DNA of 64,000 nt from Eubacteriales bacterium (GCA_030531555.1 JAUNNI010000001.1:1-64000), one strand, 5' to 3'. Counted from the stretch's first letter, positions 10,186 to 19,340 are shown. Numbers and translations: made by a program. Notes: generated from the sequence alone by a model not told the origin.

Positions 10186-12822
10186 ATGTCTGAGAAAATT
10201 ATGTTGCTTGATGGGCACAGTCTCATGAATCGTGCCTATTATGGCCTTCCCTTGTTGACGAACTCTGCAGGGCAGTATACCAATGGAGTTCTGGGATTTT
10301 TAAACATTATGCTTCGATATGTGGAAGAAGAAAAACCGACGCATCTTTTGGTGGCATTTGACCGAAAAGAGCCTACCTTCCGTCATATTCGTTACGAGGC
10401 TTACAAAGGAACCCGTAAATCCATGCCAGAAGAGTTAAGAGAGCAGATTCCAAGAATCAAAGAATTGCTGAAAGCGATGGAAATCCCTGTGGTAACTCAG
10501 GCTGGAATTGAGGCAGACGATATTTTAGGAACCATTGGACACGAAGCAGAAGACGCCGGCTTTGAGGTTGTCATCGTTTCCGGAGATCGTGACCTTTTGC
10601 AGCTTGCCACAGAGAAGGTAATGATTAAGATTCCAAAAACCAAAGCAGGAAAAACAATTACAGAGAATTATTTTACCAAAGATTTTATGGAATTGTATGG
10701 AGTGACACCAAAGGAATTCATCGATATGAAAGGGCTCATGGGTGATACTTCCGACAATATTCCTGGAGTTCCAGGGATTGGTGAAAAAACTGCGGCTAAG
10801 ATCATCCAGCAGTATCATAGTATTGAAAATGCTTATGAACATATTGAGGAATTAAAACCTGCCAAAGCGAAGAATAATCTGAAAGAATTCTATGATCAGG
10901 CGATTTTAAGCAAAGAACTGGCAACCATTAAGATTGATTGCGATCTGGAGTATTCCTTCCAGGATGCAAAAATTGGTAATTTATTTAATAAAAATGCTTA
11001 TGAGGCATTTAAACAGCTGGAACTCAGCAGTCTTTTAAAATATTTTGATGTGGAAGAAAGCACACAGACCAAAATGGAGACCATAGTCATTAGAGATTTG
11101 ATTGAGGCAGAAGAAATCGTAAACCGTATCTTGAAAGAAGATAAGATTGGGCTTGGTCTGGCTTTTGAAAATGGAGAGTGTGCAGCCATTTCTTTGGCTT
11201 TTCAAGAAAGTATTGCTATTTTTGTTAAAGAAGGTTTCCTGACAGAAAGCTATTTTAAGGATACAATTCTTAAATTATTGGAAGCTGGCGTAGAGATTGC
11301 TGTGATGGATTATAAAAAATTGCTTCATTTTTCAGAAGAATTTTATCCATATGAAGATCAGATTGATGATATTGGCATTATGGCTTATCTTCTAAATCCA
11401 CTGCAGTCTGATTATGATTATGACATTATCGCCAAAGACTATTTGGGAGATATACTTCCTTCCAGAAAAGAACTTTTAGAAAAAACATCTTTGAATCAGG
11501 CTCTGATCGCAAGACAGGAAAATGGACAGCAGGTTCTTGGATTCTTGGCAAAAACAGCTTTTTCTACCAAGGAAATTTTAAGAAAGAAGCTGTTGGAAAA
11601 AGGAATGGAAGATTTATATCTTACCATTGAAAAACCATTGGTTTACTCTCTTTACGCCATGGAAAATTACGGTGTGACTGTGGAGAAAGAAGCCTTGAAA
11701 GAATATGGTGACCAGCTGGTTGGAAAGATTGAAGATTTAGAAAAACGAATCTATGAACAGGCCGGGAAAGAGTTCAATATCAATTCTCCAAAACAGCTGG
11801 GAGTTGTCTTGTTTGAAGATCTGAAAATGCCATTTGCAAAGAAGACGAAAACGGGATATTCCACCAACGCGGATATCCTTGAAAAGTTAAAAGCCGATTA
11901 TCCGATTGTGGCAGATATTCTGGAATATCGTACTCTGACAAAATTGAAATCCACCTATGCAGATGGACTTGCTGCATTTATTCAAGAGGATGGCAAGATT
12001 CATGGTATCTTCCATCAGAAGGTTACGGCCACCGGGCGCTTATCCAGCTCCGATCCAAACCTTCAGAATATCCCAATCCGAGTGGAACTGGGACGTGCGA
12101 TCCGCAAAGTTTTTGTACCAGATCCAGGATATGTCTTTGTCAGTGCAGATTATTCTCAGATAGAGCTTCGCATTCTGGCTCATATGGCTGCGGATGAGAA
12201 TCTTTTACAGGCTTATCAGCAGGATAAGGATATTCATACAACAACTGCATCTCAGGTATTTGGTGTGCCGATGGATCAGGTTGATTCTCAATTGAGACGT
12301 AATGCAAAAGCAGTAAACTTTGGTATCGTTTATGGCATCAGCGCTTTTGGTCTGAGCCAGGATCTGAACATCAGCAGAAAAGAAGCCAATGATTATATTG
12401 AACGTTACTTTCAGACTTATCCTGGAATCAAAGAGTATCTTGACAACAATGTTACATTTGCCAAGGAAAATGGATATGTAGCAACCCTTTATGGACGTAT
12501 CCGCCCGATACCGGAGATTTCTTCCAGTAACTTCATGCAGAGAAGCTTTGGGGAGCGTGTTGCCATGAACTCTGCTATACAGGGAACTGCCGCAGATATT
12601 ATTAAGATTGCTATGATCAATGTTAGCAAACGTTTAAAGAAAGAAAACTTAAAATCTCGACTGATTCTGCAGATTCACGATGAACTTCTCATTGAAACAG
12701 CGGAGGATGAAGTTCTTCAGGTACGTACCATTTTGACAGAAGAAATGATGGGGGCTTCTCATTTGGATGTTCCACTTAAAATTGAGATTGCCCAGGGACA
12801 GAATTGGTATGAGGCCAAATAA
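10186..12822 (+). CDS. polA: DNA polymerase I
   Basis: The 878-residue repair and Okazaki-fragment polymerase has a 5'-3' nuclease domain (1 to about 295, DGHSLMNRAYYG and DTSDNIPGVPGIGEKTA), a middle 3'-5' exonuclease-like domain and a polymerase domain with DYSQIELR near 655, RRNAKAVNFGIVYG and QIHDELL. The middle domain lacks the DTE metal-ligand signature: IGLGLAFENG stands in its place. Proofreading is therefore probably absent, as in Bacillus and Thermus PolA. A GAGAGGAGAG Shine-Dalgarno supports the start. The CobW-type gene follows 11 bp later. Confidence 0.97.
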   Translation: MSEKIMLLDGHSLMNRAYYGLPLLTNSAGQYTNGVLGFLNIMLRYVEEEKPTHLLVAFDRKEPTFRHIRYEAYKGTRKSMPEELREQIPRIKELLKAMEIPVVTQAGIEADDILGTIGHEAEDAGFEVVIVSGDRDLLQLATEKVMIKIPKTKAGKTITENYFTKDFMELYGVTPKEFIDMKGLMGDTSDNIPGVPGIGEKTAAKIIQQYHSIENAYEHIEELKPAKAKNNLKEFYDQAILSKELATIKIDCDLEYSFQDAKIGNLFNKNAYEAFKQLELSSLLKYFDVEESTQTKMETIVIRDLIEAEEIVNRILKEDKIGLGLAFENGECAAISLAFQESIAIFVKEGFLTESYFKDTILKLLEAGVEIAVMDYKKLLHFSEEFYPYEDQIDDIGIMAYLLNPLQSDYDYDIIAKDYLGDILPSRKELLEKTSLNQALIARQENGQQVLGFLAKTAFSTKEILRKKLLEKGMEDLYLTIEKPLVYSLYAMENYGVTVEKEALKEYGDQLVGKIEDLEKRIYEQAGKEFNINSPKQLGVVLFEDLKMPFAKKTKTGYSTNADILEKLKADYPIVADILEYRTLTKLKSTYADGLAAFIQEDGKIHGIFHQKVTATGRLSSSDPNLQNIPIRVELGRAIRKVFVPDPGYVFVSADYSQIELRILAHMAADENLLQAYQQDKDIHTTTASQVFGVPMDQVDSQLRRNAKAVNFGIVYGISAFGLSQDLNISRKEANDYIERYFQTYPGIKEYLDNNVTFAKENGYVATLYGRIRPIPEISSSNFMQRSFGERVAMNSAIQGTAADIIKIAMINVSKRLKKENLKSRLILQIHDELLIETAEDEVLQVRTILTEEMMGASHLDVPLKIEIAQGQNWYEAK

Positions 12823-12833
12823 AGGCAAAGAAA

Positions 12834-13775
12834 ATGGTAAAAATTGATTTAATTACCGGATTTTTGGGATCTGGAAAAACTACATTTTTAAAGAAATATG
12901 CTCGCTATTGCATGGATCAAGGAGAGAATATCTGTATTTTAGAAAATGATTTTGGAGCGGTCAACATCGATATGATGTTGATCCAGGATCTCCTTGGGGA
13001 CAAATGTGATATGGAAATGGTGGCCGGTGGCTGTGATAAAGATTGTCATATCCGTCGTTTTAAGACCAAGCTGATTGCCATGGGTATGTGTGGTTATCAG
13101 CGTGTTATCGTGGAACCATCTGGTATCTTTGATGTGGATGAGTTTTTTGATGTGTTAAGAGAAGAGCCTCTGGATCGATGGTATGAGATTGACAATGTGA
13201 TTACCATCGTCGATGCCACTCTTACGGAAGACTTATCCGAAGGAGCACAATATCTCCTGGGCTCTCAGGTGGCCAATGCAGGTACCATACTCTGTAGCAA
13301 GGTGACAGAAAGCAACCATAGTAGAGAAGAGCTGCTTGCCCATATTACGGATGCACTTACTAAAATCAAATGCAATCGTGATCTTTTGAAGCTGGATCAT
13401 TGTATAATCTACCAGGATTGGGAGACATTTACCGAGGAAGATTTTGAACGAATTTCTTCAGGTGGATATGTGAATGCTTCTTATGAGAAGTTGTCCATGG
13501 AAGAAGAAGAGATCTTTCAATCTCTTTACTATATGAATCTGGATCTGAAAAAGGAAGATTTGATTCCAAAGATTAAGCAATTATTCTCAGATGTTTCTTA
13601 TGGAAAGATTATTCGTGTGAAAGGATTTCTTATGGAAGAGGGGCATTGGTTGGAAATCAATGCGACCAAAGAAGGAATTGCCATGAAAGAGATTAAAAAT
13701 GGGCAAAAAGTAATCATTGTCATCGGTGAATCTTTAGAAAAAGAATCCATCGAGACAATGATCATGAAAGATTAA
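12834..13775 (+). CDS. CobW/COG0523-family GTPase
   Basis: The 313-residue G3E GTPase has the P-loop GFLGSGKTTF at residues 9-18, an ENDFGAVNID switch region, a VEPSGIFDVDEF segment and a C-terminal CobW domain. Family members insert or chaperone metals such as Zn, Co and Ni. The usual GCxCC metal motif is replaced by GGCDKDC (residues 65-71), keeping two cysteines and adding two aspartates, so metal preference may differ from zinc chaperones. It follows polA closely and its stop lies 2 bp from the stop of the convergent LysR gene, with no terminator between them. Confidence 0.85.
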   Translation: MVKIDLITGFLGSGKTTFLKKYARYCMDQGENICILENDFGAVNIDMMLIQDLLGDKCDMEMVAGGCDKDCHIRRFKTKLIAMGMCGYQRVIVEPSGIFDVDEFFDVLREEPLDRWYEIDNVITIVDATLTEDLSEGAQYLLGSQVANAGTILCSKVTESNHSREELLAHITDALTKIKCNRDLLKLDHCIIYQDWETFTEEDFERISSGGYVNASYEKLSMEEEEIFQSLYYMNLDLKKEDLIPKIKQLFSDVSYGKIIRVKGFLMEEGHWLEINATKEGIAMKEIKNGQKVIIVIGESLEKESIETMIMKD

Positions 13776-13777
13776 GA

Positions 13778-14662
13778 TTAGAAACGAAGTCCTGTCAAAA
13801 AGTCAATGACGCACTGCATTTCCGGACTACAGAATTTATCTTTATGATAGAGCAGCTGGACATAAACTTCTAACTCCAGGTCTTTTACATGAATACGTTT
13901 GATCAGACCATGATTGACGTATTCTTTTGTTACATAATCGGGAAGGAAAGAAATTCCCATATTTTTTGATACAAGATTACAAATCAGGCTGGTATCGCCG
14001 ATTTCAAGGAAAGGGTTGAGCTGAAGATGACTTTTGGAAAATTGTTCTTCCAAAAGATTTCGGTAGCTCATCCCTTTTTCTGTTAAGATCATCGGATAAT
14101 TCGTTAAATCCTGTAAAGTGACCTTATCAGAAGAAGCAAGAGGATGGTCTGCAGCTACAACGAAATGAGTTTTTGCAACTTTGTCTTCTACGATATTAAA
14201 GTTTCCGGCAAAAAGATGTTTGTCTAAAGTGTATATCATGTCCACTTCATTTTTTTTGGCCATTTCAAACATCTCTTCTGTTTCAGCAGATATAATTTTT
14301 AAAACAATGCCAGGGTACTCCTGATGAAAGGCGGCATACTGTTCCCCAAATAAATAGTGACAAAGGGATTCTGCCATGGCAATACGAATGCGGCCAGTGA
14401 ATTTTTCTTCATTTTGTGCCACTTTGTGCATTTCTTTCGAAAGAAGTAACATCTGATGTGCCAGATTTAAAATCTCATGTCCTTTGGATGTAAGTTTTAC
14501 AGTATGATTGACACGCTCAAATAAAGGAGTGCCAAAACGTTTTTCTAATTGTTTGATCTGTGTAGAAATTGCAGATTGAGAATATCCCAAGATTTCGGAG
14601 GCTTTGGTAAAGCTGCTCTGCTCTGCAACGATAATAAAACTTTCAAGTGTTTTTAAATCCAT
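13778..14662 (-). CDS. LysR-family transcriptional regulator
   Basis: The 294-residue protein has an N-terminal winged helix (about 1-60; FTKASEILGYSQSAISTQIKQLEKRFG) and a substrate-binding-like effector domain (about 90-290). It is divergent from the pckA side. A consensus LysR-type operator with a promoter at the expected distance lies upstream at 14718-14788, so it probably autoregulates and activates a divergent transcript. Its effector is unknown. pckA is the nearest structural target, with the candidate small transcript in between. Confidence 0.9.
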   Translation of the reverse strand: MDLKTLESFIIVAEQSSFTKASEILGYSQSAISTQIKQLEKRFGTPLFERVNHTVKLTSKGHEILNLAHQMLLLSKEMHKVAQNEEKFTGRIRIAMAESLCHYLFGEQYAAFHQEYPGIVLKIISAETEEMFEMAKKNEVDMIYTLDKHLFAGNFNIVEDKVAKTHFVVAADHPLASSDKVTLQDLTNYPMILTEKGMSYRNLLEEQFSKSHLQLNPFLEIGDTSLICNLVSKNMGISFLPDYVTKEYVNHGLIKRIHVKDLELEVYVQLLYHKDKFCSPEMQCVIDFLTGLRF

Positions 14663-14717
14663 AATCGTTCACTTTCTTTTATTTATATAATAACTTAATT
14701 TAATTTAGTAAAATATG

Positions 14718-14742
14718 ATAGTATCAAAATAATTGATACTAT
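14718..14742. promoter_or_regulatory. LysR-type operator (inverted repeat)
   Basis: The arms ATAGTATCAA and TTGATACTAT are perfect 10-bp complements separated by 5 bp. Within them lies ATC-N9-GAT, which includes T-N11-A, the classical LysR-type box. Its centre is about 65 bp before the predicted start of the rightward transcript, and it abuts a -35-like AGTAAA (TTTACT on the minus strand) for lysR at 14707-14712. Confidence 0.75.
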
Positions 14743-14759
14743 ACAGAAAAATTATTTGT

Positions 14760-14788
14760 TTTACAGATGGTCACTTGTATTATATAAT
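14760..14788 (+). promoter_or_regulatory. strong sigma-70-type promoter, predicted LysR-activated
   Basis: TTTACA at 14760-14765 and TATAAT at 14783-14788 are separated by exactly 17 bp. The start point should be near 14795, 65 bp downstream of the operator centre. Confidence 0.7.
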
Positions 14789-14794
14789 AAAGTC

Positions 14795-14974
14795 AATCAG
14801 TCAGCAAGGGCAAATCGACATGATTCACAATGATATGATCATTTTCCCGAGTGATTATAAGGATTTTTTCCCGTTGTAGTTCCTTTCATATCATTTTGTC
14901 GAAGAATTCGTCCTGTTGCTGAATTCATTCCTATATCCCTTAAAGAAGAAGCACTGGTACAGCCGGTGTTTTTT
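14795..14974 (+). ncRNA. candidate ~180-nt transcript (small RNA, leader peptide mRNA or attenuated leader)
   Basis: The stretch runs from a predicted start point to a terminator. It contains an open frame of 19 codons (14820-14879) beginning MIHNDMIIFPSD, with AAGGG 9 bp before its ATG. The reading frame closes just after a run of six T. In another frame the open reading continues to 15004, so this could also be the remnant of a broken gene. Whether the product is RNA, peptide or decay cannot be decided from sequence alone. Confidence 0.35.
14952..14974 (+). terminator. small intrinsic terminator upstream of pckA
   Basis: CACTGG and CCGGTG pair (one G-U) around the loop TACAG, and six T follow at 14969-14974. 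The stem is short, so partial read-through toward pckA is plausible. Confidence 0.5.
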
Positions 14975-15238
14975 CTTTACCCTTTTAATGGAAAAATATG
15001 GTAATTAAATATAAGCAAAAATGATAATTAACTTTCGTTTGCAAATGATTGACGAATAGAAAAAGATAAATATTTAACAAAGAATTTAGAGAAATGAGTA
15101 TGAATTCATTGAAATTCAAAGGTTTCCTTTCGTTGAAAAATGAAATGATTTCGAATTTAACCTTCATTTGTTTCGTTTTGGATTTCAAATTTATCCATAA
15201 AAAAAGTAAAAAAGTGTAGCATTTATCAAAAAAATATG

Positions 15239-15293
15239 TATAATAGGGGATGTGGATATTCATTCCACGGGAAAGATTTCTTTGGATATCCCC
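15239..15293 (+). promoter_or_regulatory. pckA-proximal -10 element and foldable segment
   Basis: TATAAT at 15239-15244 has only a weak -35 upstream. Immediately after it, GGGGAT (15246-15251) can pair with ATCCCC (15288-15293), enclosing GTGGA/TCCAC and AAAG/CTTT hairpins. If transcribed from further upstream, this would be a 48-nt three-way junction in a long pckA leader. If this -10 is used, the outer stem would be cut by the start site. Confidence 0.35.
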
Positions 15294-15459
15294 CTTCAGG
15301 CAATATTCTGATAAATGAGATGAATTTATTGAAAGAATGTATTGCAAGAGATACAATTTCCTTTTTCTGTAAATTCTTTTGTTTTAGCATGATGAAGCAT
15401 GAAAACCCAAAGAATCCGTAACAAAGTTTATTATATTTTCAGAAAAGAGGTATACAAAT

Positions 15460-17073
15460 ATGGCAACAATCGATTTAACCAAATATGGTATTACTGGTAC
15501 AACAGAGATCGTTTACAATCCTTCTTATGAAATGTTATTCGAAGAAGAAACTAAAGCTGGCCTTGAAGGCTACGAAGTTGGTGTTAACACAGAACTTGAT
15601 GCAGTTAACGTTATGACAGGTATTTTCACAGGACGTTCTCCTAAAGATAAATACATCGTTATGGATGAAAACTCCAAAGACACAGTATGGTGGACAACAG
15701 ATGAATACAAAAACGACAACCACCCAATGACAGAAGAAACATGGGCAGTTGTAAAAAATATCGCAAAAGAAGAACTTTGCAATAAGAGACTTTTCGTAGT
15801 AGATGCTTTCTGTGGTGCAAACGCTGATACACGTATGGCAATCCGTTTTATCATGGAAGTAGCTTGGCAGGCACACTTCGTAAAGAACATGTTCATCGTT
15901 CCTACAGAAGAAGAACTTGCTAACTTCGAGCCAGACTTCGTAGTATACAATGCTTCTAAAGCTAAAGTTGAAAACTACGCTGAATTAGGTCTTAACTCTG
16001 AAACATGTGCAGCATTCAATATCACAAGCCGTGAACAGGTTATCATCAACACATGGTACGGTGGAGAAATGAAAAAAGGTATGTTCTCCATGATGAACTA
16101 CTACCTTCCATTAAAAGGTATCGCTTCCATGCACTGTTCCGCTAACACAGATATGAATGGTGAACACACAGCAATCTTCTTCGGTCTTTCCGGTACAGGT
16201 AAAACTACACTTTCCACAGACCCTAAACGTCTCTTAATCGGTGATGACGAACACGGCTGGGATGACAACGGTGTATTCAACTTCGAAGGTGGTTGCTACG
16301 CTAAAGTTATCAACCTTGATAAAGAATCCGAACCAGACATCTACAATGCAATCAAACGTAACGCTCTTCTTGAAAACGTTACAGTTGACGAAAATGGTAA
16401 GATTGATTTCGCAGATAAGAGCGTAACAGAAAACACACGTGTTTCCTACCCAATCAGCCATATCGAAAAAATTGCTTCTAACGTAAATAAAATCTCTTCT
16501 GGCCCTGCAGCAGATAACGTAATCTTCTTATCCGCAGATGCATTTGGAGTACTTCCTCCAGTATCCATCCTCACACCAGAACAGACACAGTACTACTTCT
16601 TATCCGGTTTCACAGCAAAACTTGCTGGTACAGAACGTGGTATCACAGAACCTACACCAACATTCTCCGCATGTTTCGGTCAGGCATTCTTAGAGCTTCA
16701 CCCAACAAAATATGCTGAAGAACTCGTTAAGAAAATGGAAGTTTCCGGTGCAAAAGCTTACCTTGTTAACACAGGTTGGAACGGAACTGGCAAACGTATC
16801 TCCATTAAAGATACACGTGGTATCATCGATGCAATCCTTGACGGATCCATCAAAACAGCTCCTACAAAAGCAATCCCATACTTCAACTTCGAAGTACCTA
16901 CAGAACTTCCAGGTGTTGATCCAGCAATCCTTGATCCTCGCGATACATATGCTGATGCAGCAGAATGGAATGCAAAAGCAGAAGATTTAGCAGCTCGTTT
17001 CATCAAGAACTTCGCTAAATACACAACAAATGAAGCTGGTAAAGCTTTAGTTGCTGCTGGTCCTCAGTTATAA
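15460..17073 (+). CDS. pckA: phosphoenolpyruvate carboxykinase (ATP)
   Basis: The 537-residue cytosolic enzyme interconverts oxaloacetate + ATP and PEP + CO2 + ADP. It shows the kinase-1a P-loop [11 protein letters not shown] near residue 242, the metal-binding [11 protein letters not shown] block and the arginine-containing [12 protein letters not shown] segment near residue 50. Codon choice is strongly biased toward C-ending codons (AAC, ATC, TTC), unlike most neighbours, suggesting high expression. AGAGG lies about 9 bp before ATG 15460. It is monocistronic, with its own terminator. In gut Clostridia it often runs toward oxaloacetate for fermentation. Confidence 0.97.
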   Translation: MATIDLTKYGITGTTEIVYNPSYEMLFEEETKAGLEGYEVGVNTELDAVNVMTGIFTGRSPKDKYIVMDENSKDTVWWTTDEYKNDNHPMTEETWAVVKNIAKEELCNKRLFVVDAFCGANADTRMAIRFIMEVAWQAHFVKNMFIVPTEEELANFEPDFVVYNASKAKVENYAELGLNSETCAAFNITSREQVIINTWYGGEMKKGMFSMMNYYLPLKGIASMHCSANTDMNGEHTAIFFGLSGTGKTTLSTDPKRLLIGDDEHGWDDNGVFNFEGGCYAKVINLDKESEPDIYNAIKRNALLENVTVDENGKIDFADKSVTENTRVSYPISHIEKIASNVNKISSGPAADNVIFLSADAFGVLPPVSILTPEQTQYYFLSGFTAKLAGTERGITEPTPTFSACFGQAFLELHPTKYAEELVKKMEVSGAKAYLVNTGWNGTGKRISIKDTRGIIDAILDGSIKTAPTKAIPYFNFEVPTELPGVDPAILDPRDTYADAAEWNAKAEDLAARFIKNFAKYTTNEAGKALVAAGPQL

Positions 17074-17113
17074 TTTCTATCCGAAAGAAGAAATTCAAAA
17101 ATCATAAGATATC

Positions 17114-17151
17114 AAGAAGCTGTCGCATTTGCTTGCGATAGCTTCTTTTTT
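17114..17151 (+). terminator. pckA terminator
   Basis: GAAGCTGTCGCA (17116-17127) pairs with TGCGATAGCTTC (17134-17145), with one G-U pair, and a run of T follows from 17146. Confidence 0.92.
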
Positions 17152-17252
17152 ATTATATATTATGATAGGATGCATATTGCATCTTGAAAATTGTTCTTTT
17201 AAAATGAAGTTTGAGAATTCATTTGCTTAAAAAAAGTGTGGGAGGCAATGTA

Positions 17253-17759
17253 ATGGCAGACTATAAACAGGTAAAGATCTCAGAAAAGGCACACGTATCT
17301 ACCCATGCGGCATTGGTTGGGGATGTCACTGTGGAAGATTACGCAACCGTTTTCTTTTTTGCAACCATTCGAGGTGATGATGATAGAGTAGTGATTGGAA
17401 AACATAGTAATGTTCAGGAAAGCTGTACCATTCACTGTAGTGAAGGCAATCCAACCATTCTCGGAGAAAATGTAACCGTGGGACATAATGCCGTTCTTCA
17501 TGGATGTCAGGTGGGTGACAATACCATTATCGGCATGGGTTCCATCATCCTTGATGGCACAAAAATTGGAAAAAACTGTATGATTGCTGCAGGGAGCCTG
17601 ATTACAAAAAATAAAGAGATTCCGGATGGTAGCATGGTAATGGGAAGTCCAGCTAAAGTAAAACGCGCTCTTACGGAAGAAGAGATTGCTGATTTACAGT
17701 GGAGTGCCCAGATGTGTGAAAGAGATGGAAAAGAAATGACGGAACAGGGCGTATTTTAA
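17253..17759 (+). CDS. gamma-class carbonic anhydrase-like hexapeptide-repeat protein
   Basis: The 168-residue left-handed beta-helix protein has imperfect hexapeptide repeats throughout. Likely metal-ligand histidines occur in TIHCSEG and in VTVGHNAVLHGC, the arrangement of the gamma carbonic anhydrase / YrdA group. The IRGDDDRVVIGKHSNVQ segment is typical. GGGAGG sits 7 bp before ATG 17253. It is probably a separate unit after the pckA terminator. Whether it hydrates CO2 is unproven, since many relatives have no confirmed activity. Confidence 0.85.
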   Translation: MADYKQVKISEKAHVSTHAALVGDVTVEDYATVFFFATIRGDDDRVVIGKHSNVQESCTIHCSEGNPTILGENVTVGHNAVLHGCQVGDNTIIGMGSIILDGTKIGKNCMIAAGSLITKNKEIPDGSMVMGSPAKVKRALTEEEIADLQWSAQMCERDGKEMTEQGVF

Positions 17760-17804
17760 GCAGCAGAGATATTTTTATTGATAAAGTGAATAAAAGAATT
17801 CTCT

Positions 17805-17830
17805 CTTAGATAATAGAATAGATATCTAAG
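17805..17830. promoter_or_regulatory. inverted repeat before the nitroreductase gene
   Basis: CTTAGATA and TATCTAAG are perfect 8-bp arms around a 10-bp AT-rich centre, 63 bp upstream of the start. The symmetry suggests an operator, but no regulator is identifiable here. Confidence 0.35.
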
Positions 17831-17892
17831 AAAAAAGATATAGTATATAAAGAAAAAAAATGATATAAGAAATACAAAGGAGTATAAATGAT

Positions 17893-18480
17893 ATGGAATT
17901 AAAAGAAGCAATCTATGGAAGAAGATCTGTCAGAAAATACGATGGAAGACCAATCGCTAAGGAAGATATTCAGGAAATCCTCGAAGCAGGGCTTATGGCA
18001 CCAAATGCCTCCAACTACCAGCCATGGTATTTCGTTGCAGTGGCGAATCCTGAAAAGATTCAGGAAGTAAGAGAAGTTATGGAAAAAACATCCGAGATTC
18101 TTACGCCATCTTTGACAGCACGTTTTGAGAAATATCCTCAGGTGGTTGCTGAGACAAAACAGTTCATTCGCCTTATGGGTAACGCACCATGCTGCATTCT
18201 TGCTTTCTTATTAAAGGATGATGCAGAATACCAGAGAAAAGAAACAGAATTTGTAGAAAGTGTTGCAGCAGCTTTGCAGAACATGTTACTTACTGCTTAT
18301 TCGAAAGGGATCAGTTCCTGTTGGCTGACTGGACAGATGGAAGCCGAGATGGATGTTATCTTACGTGAAAAATTTGCACCAGATAAGGGAAAAATGATTG
18401 CCTTAATTACTCTTGGTTATTCTGATCAGACACCAAAAGCACCAAGAAGAAGAGAAGGACGTTACGAGATTCTTCTCTAA
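17893..18480 (+). CDS. nitroreductase-family flavoprotein
   Basis: The 195-residue FMN enzyme begins with the family signature AIYGRRSVRKYDGRPI, whose Arg residues contact the FMN phosphate. A LMAPNASNYQPWYFVAV segment, also a flavin contact, and a C-terminal ITLGYSDQTPKAPRR element follow. It probably uses NAD(P)H to reduce nitro, quinone or related acceptors; the natural substrate is unknown. AAAGGAG lies 10 bp before ATG 17893. The next gene starts 38 bp downstream, so they may be co-transcribed. Confidence 0.88.
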   Translation: MELKEAIYGRRSVRKYDGRPIAKEDIQEILEAGLMAPNASNYQPWYFVAVANPEKIQEVREVMEKTSEILTPSLTARFEKYPQVVAETKQFIRLMGNAPCCILAFLLKDDAEYQRKETEFVESVAAALQNMLLTAYSKGISSCWLTGQMEAEMDVILREKFAPDKGKMIALITLGYSDQTPKAPRRREGRYEILL

Positions 18481-18517
18481 TTGTTTAGAAATAAATTTTA
18501 ATAAAGGGAGAAAAAAT

Positions 18518-19327
18518 ATGCCGTCAACCTATGCACACTATCGCTTTGGAGAACAAGTGCGAAATAATATGGAAAAAGAAAAGCAAGATATCATTGCAAG
18601 AAATATATTCTTATATCGTATCGGTCTCCATGGCCCGGATCTGTTCTTCTACTACAATCCCATCATGAAAAATGTGATCAATCAGATTGGCTCTGAGAAT
18701 CATGAGATGTCAGGTAAAGAGTTTTTTACTCGTTTCCTTCATGTCATAGAGAATCACAAAGAAGATGAGAGATATCTGGCTTATGCATATGGAGTGCTAT
18801 GTCATTTTGCATTGGATCGAGCTTGCCATGGATATGTGGAAGAAAAGACAGAAGAGGGGCAGGTAGGACATATTGAAATTGAGACGGAATTTGATCGTTT
18901 TCTTTTATTAAAGGATGAAAAAGAACCTCTTTCCTATCATATGGCCAAACATATCAGAGTCGAGAAAGAATACGCAAAAGTGATTGCAGCTTTCTATCCG
19001 GGAACAGATTCTAAGGCCGTTTTGCGTTCTCTTCGAGATTTTGTTTTTTATCATGAGATTTTACGTGCACCAAGACCGTTAAAAAGGAATCTCTTATATG
19101 GTTTGATGAAGATGGTTGGTGTTTATGATAGTTTTCATGGTCATATAGTAAATGTTACACCAAATGAATATTGTGTCGATAGCAATGCGATGCTTTATTC
19201 TCTCTATAAAAAGGGGAGAAAGGAAGCCCTCGTACTTTTCCATGAATTTGAGCTTGGGAATGATTATTCCAAAGAGACAGAGGAGCTTCTTTCTTATAAT
19301 TTTGAATCAAAAAAGGGAATGGTATAG
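18518..19327 (+). CDS. zinc-dependent phospholipase C-like protein
   Basis: The 269-residue protein resembles the zinc-dependent phospholipase C fold. It has an N-terminal YAHYRFGEQV, then GLHGPDLFFYYNP and a HFALDRACHGYVEE segment, with His and Asp residues placed as in that family's metal site. It has no signal peptide, unlike secreted toxins, so an intracellular hydrolase or binding role is more likely. The start is ATG 18518 after AAAGGGAG; an upstream in-frame extension overlaps the nitroreductase and has no ribosome-binding site. The transporter gene follows 13 bp later. Confidence 0.75.
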   Translation: MPSTYAHYRFGEQVRNNMEKEKQDIIARNIFLYRIGLHGPDLFFYYNPIMKNVINQIGSENHEMSGKEFFTRFLHVIENHKEDERYLAYAYGVLCHFALDRACHGYVEEKTEEGQVGHIEIETEFDRFLLLKDEKEPLSYHMAKHIRVEKEYAKVIAAFYPGTDSKAVLRSLRDFVFYHEILRAPRPLKRNLLYGLMKMVGVYDSFHGHIVNVTPNEYCVDSNAMLYSLYKKGRKEALVLFHEFELGNDYSKETEELLSYNFESKKGMV

Positions 19328-19340
19328 GAGGATTCAATGA

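Larger units (their letters stand above)
14663..15459. other. 797-bp AT-rich intergenic region between lysR and pckA
   Basis: This is the longest gene-free stretch in the window. It holds a LysR-type inverted repeat (14718-14742), a divergent promoter pair, a 19-codon open frame, a small terminator (14952-14974) and a second promoter-like site with a foldable segment before pckA (15239-15293). The stretch from about 14990 to 15230 is T/A-rich and shows nothing I can name. Confidence 0.7.

Noticed and set aside
14985..15356. 123-codon minus-strand open frame before pckA
   Set aside because: The translation is hydrophobic/low-complexity from T/A-rich DNA, there is no ribosome-binding site, and it overlaps the pckA-proximal control region.
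15236..15421. 61-codon plus-strand open frame before pckA
   Set aside because: The ATG overlaps the -10 element, so it would not be on that transcript, and it lacks a Shine-Dalgarno.
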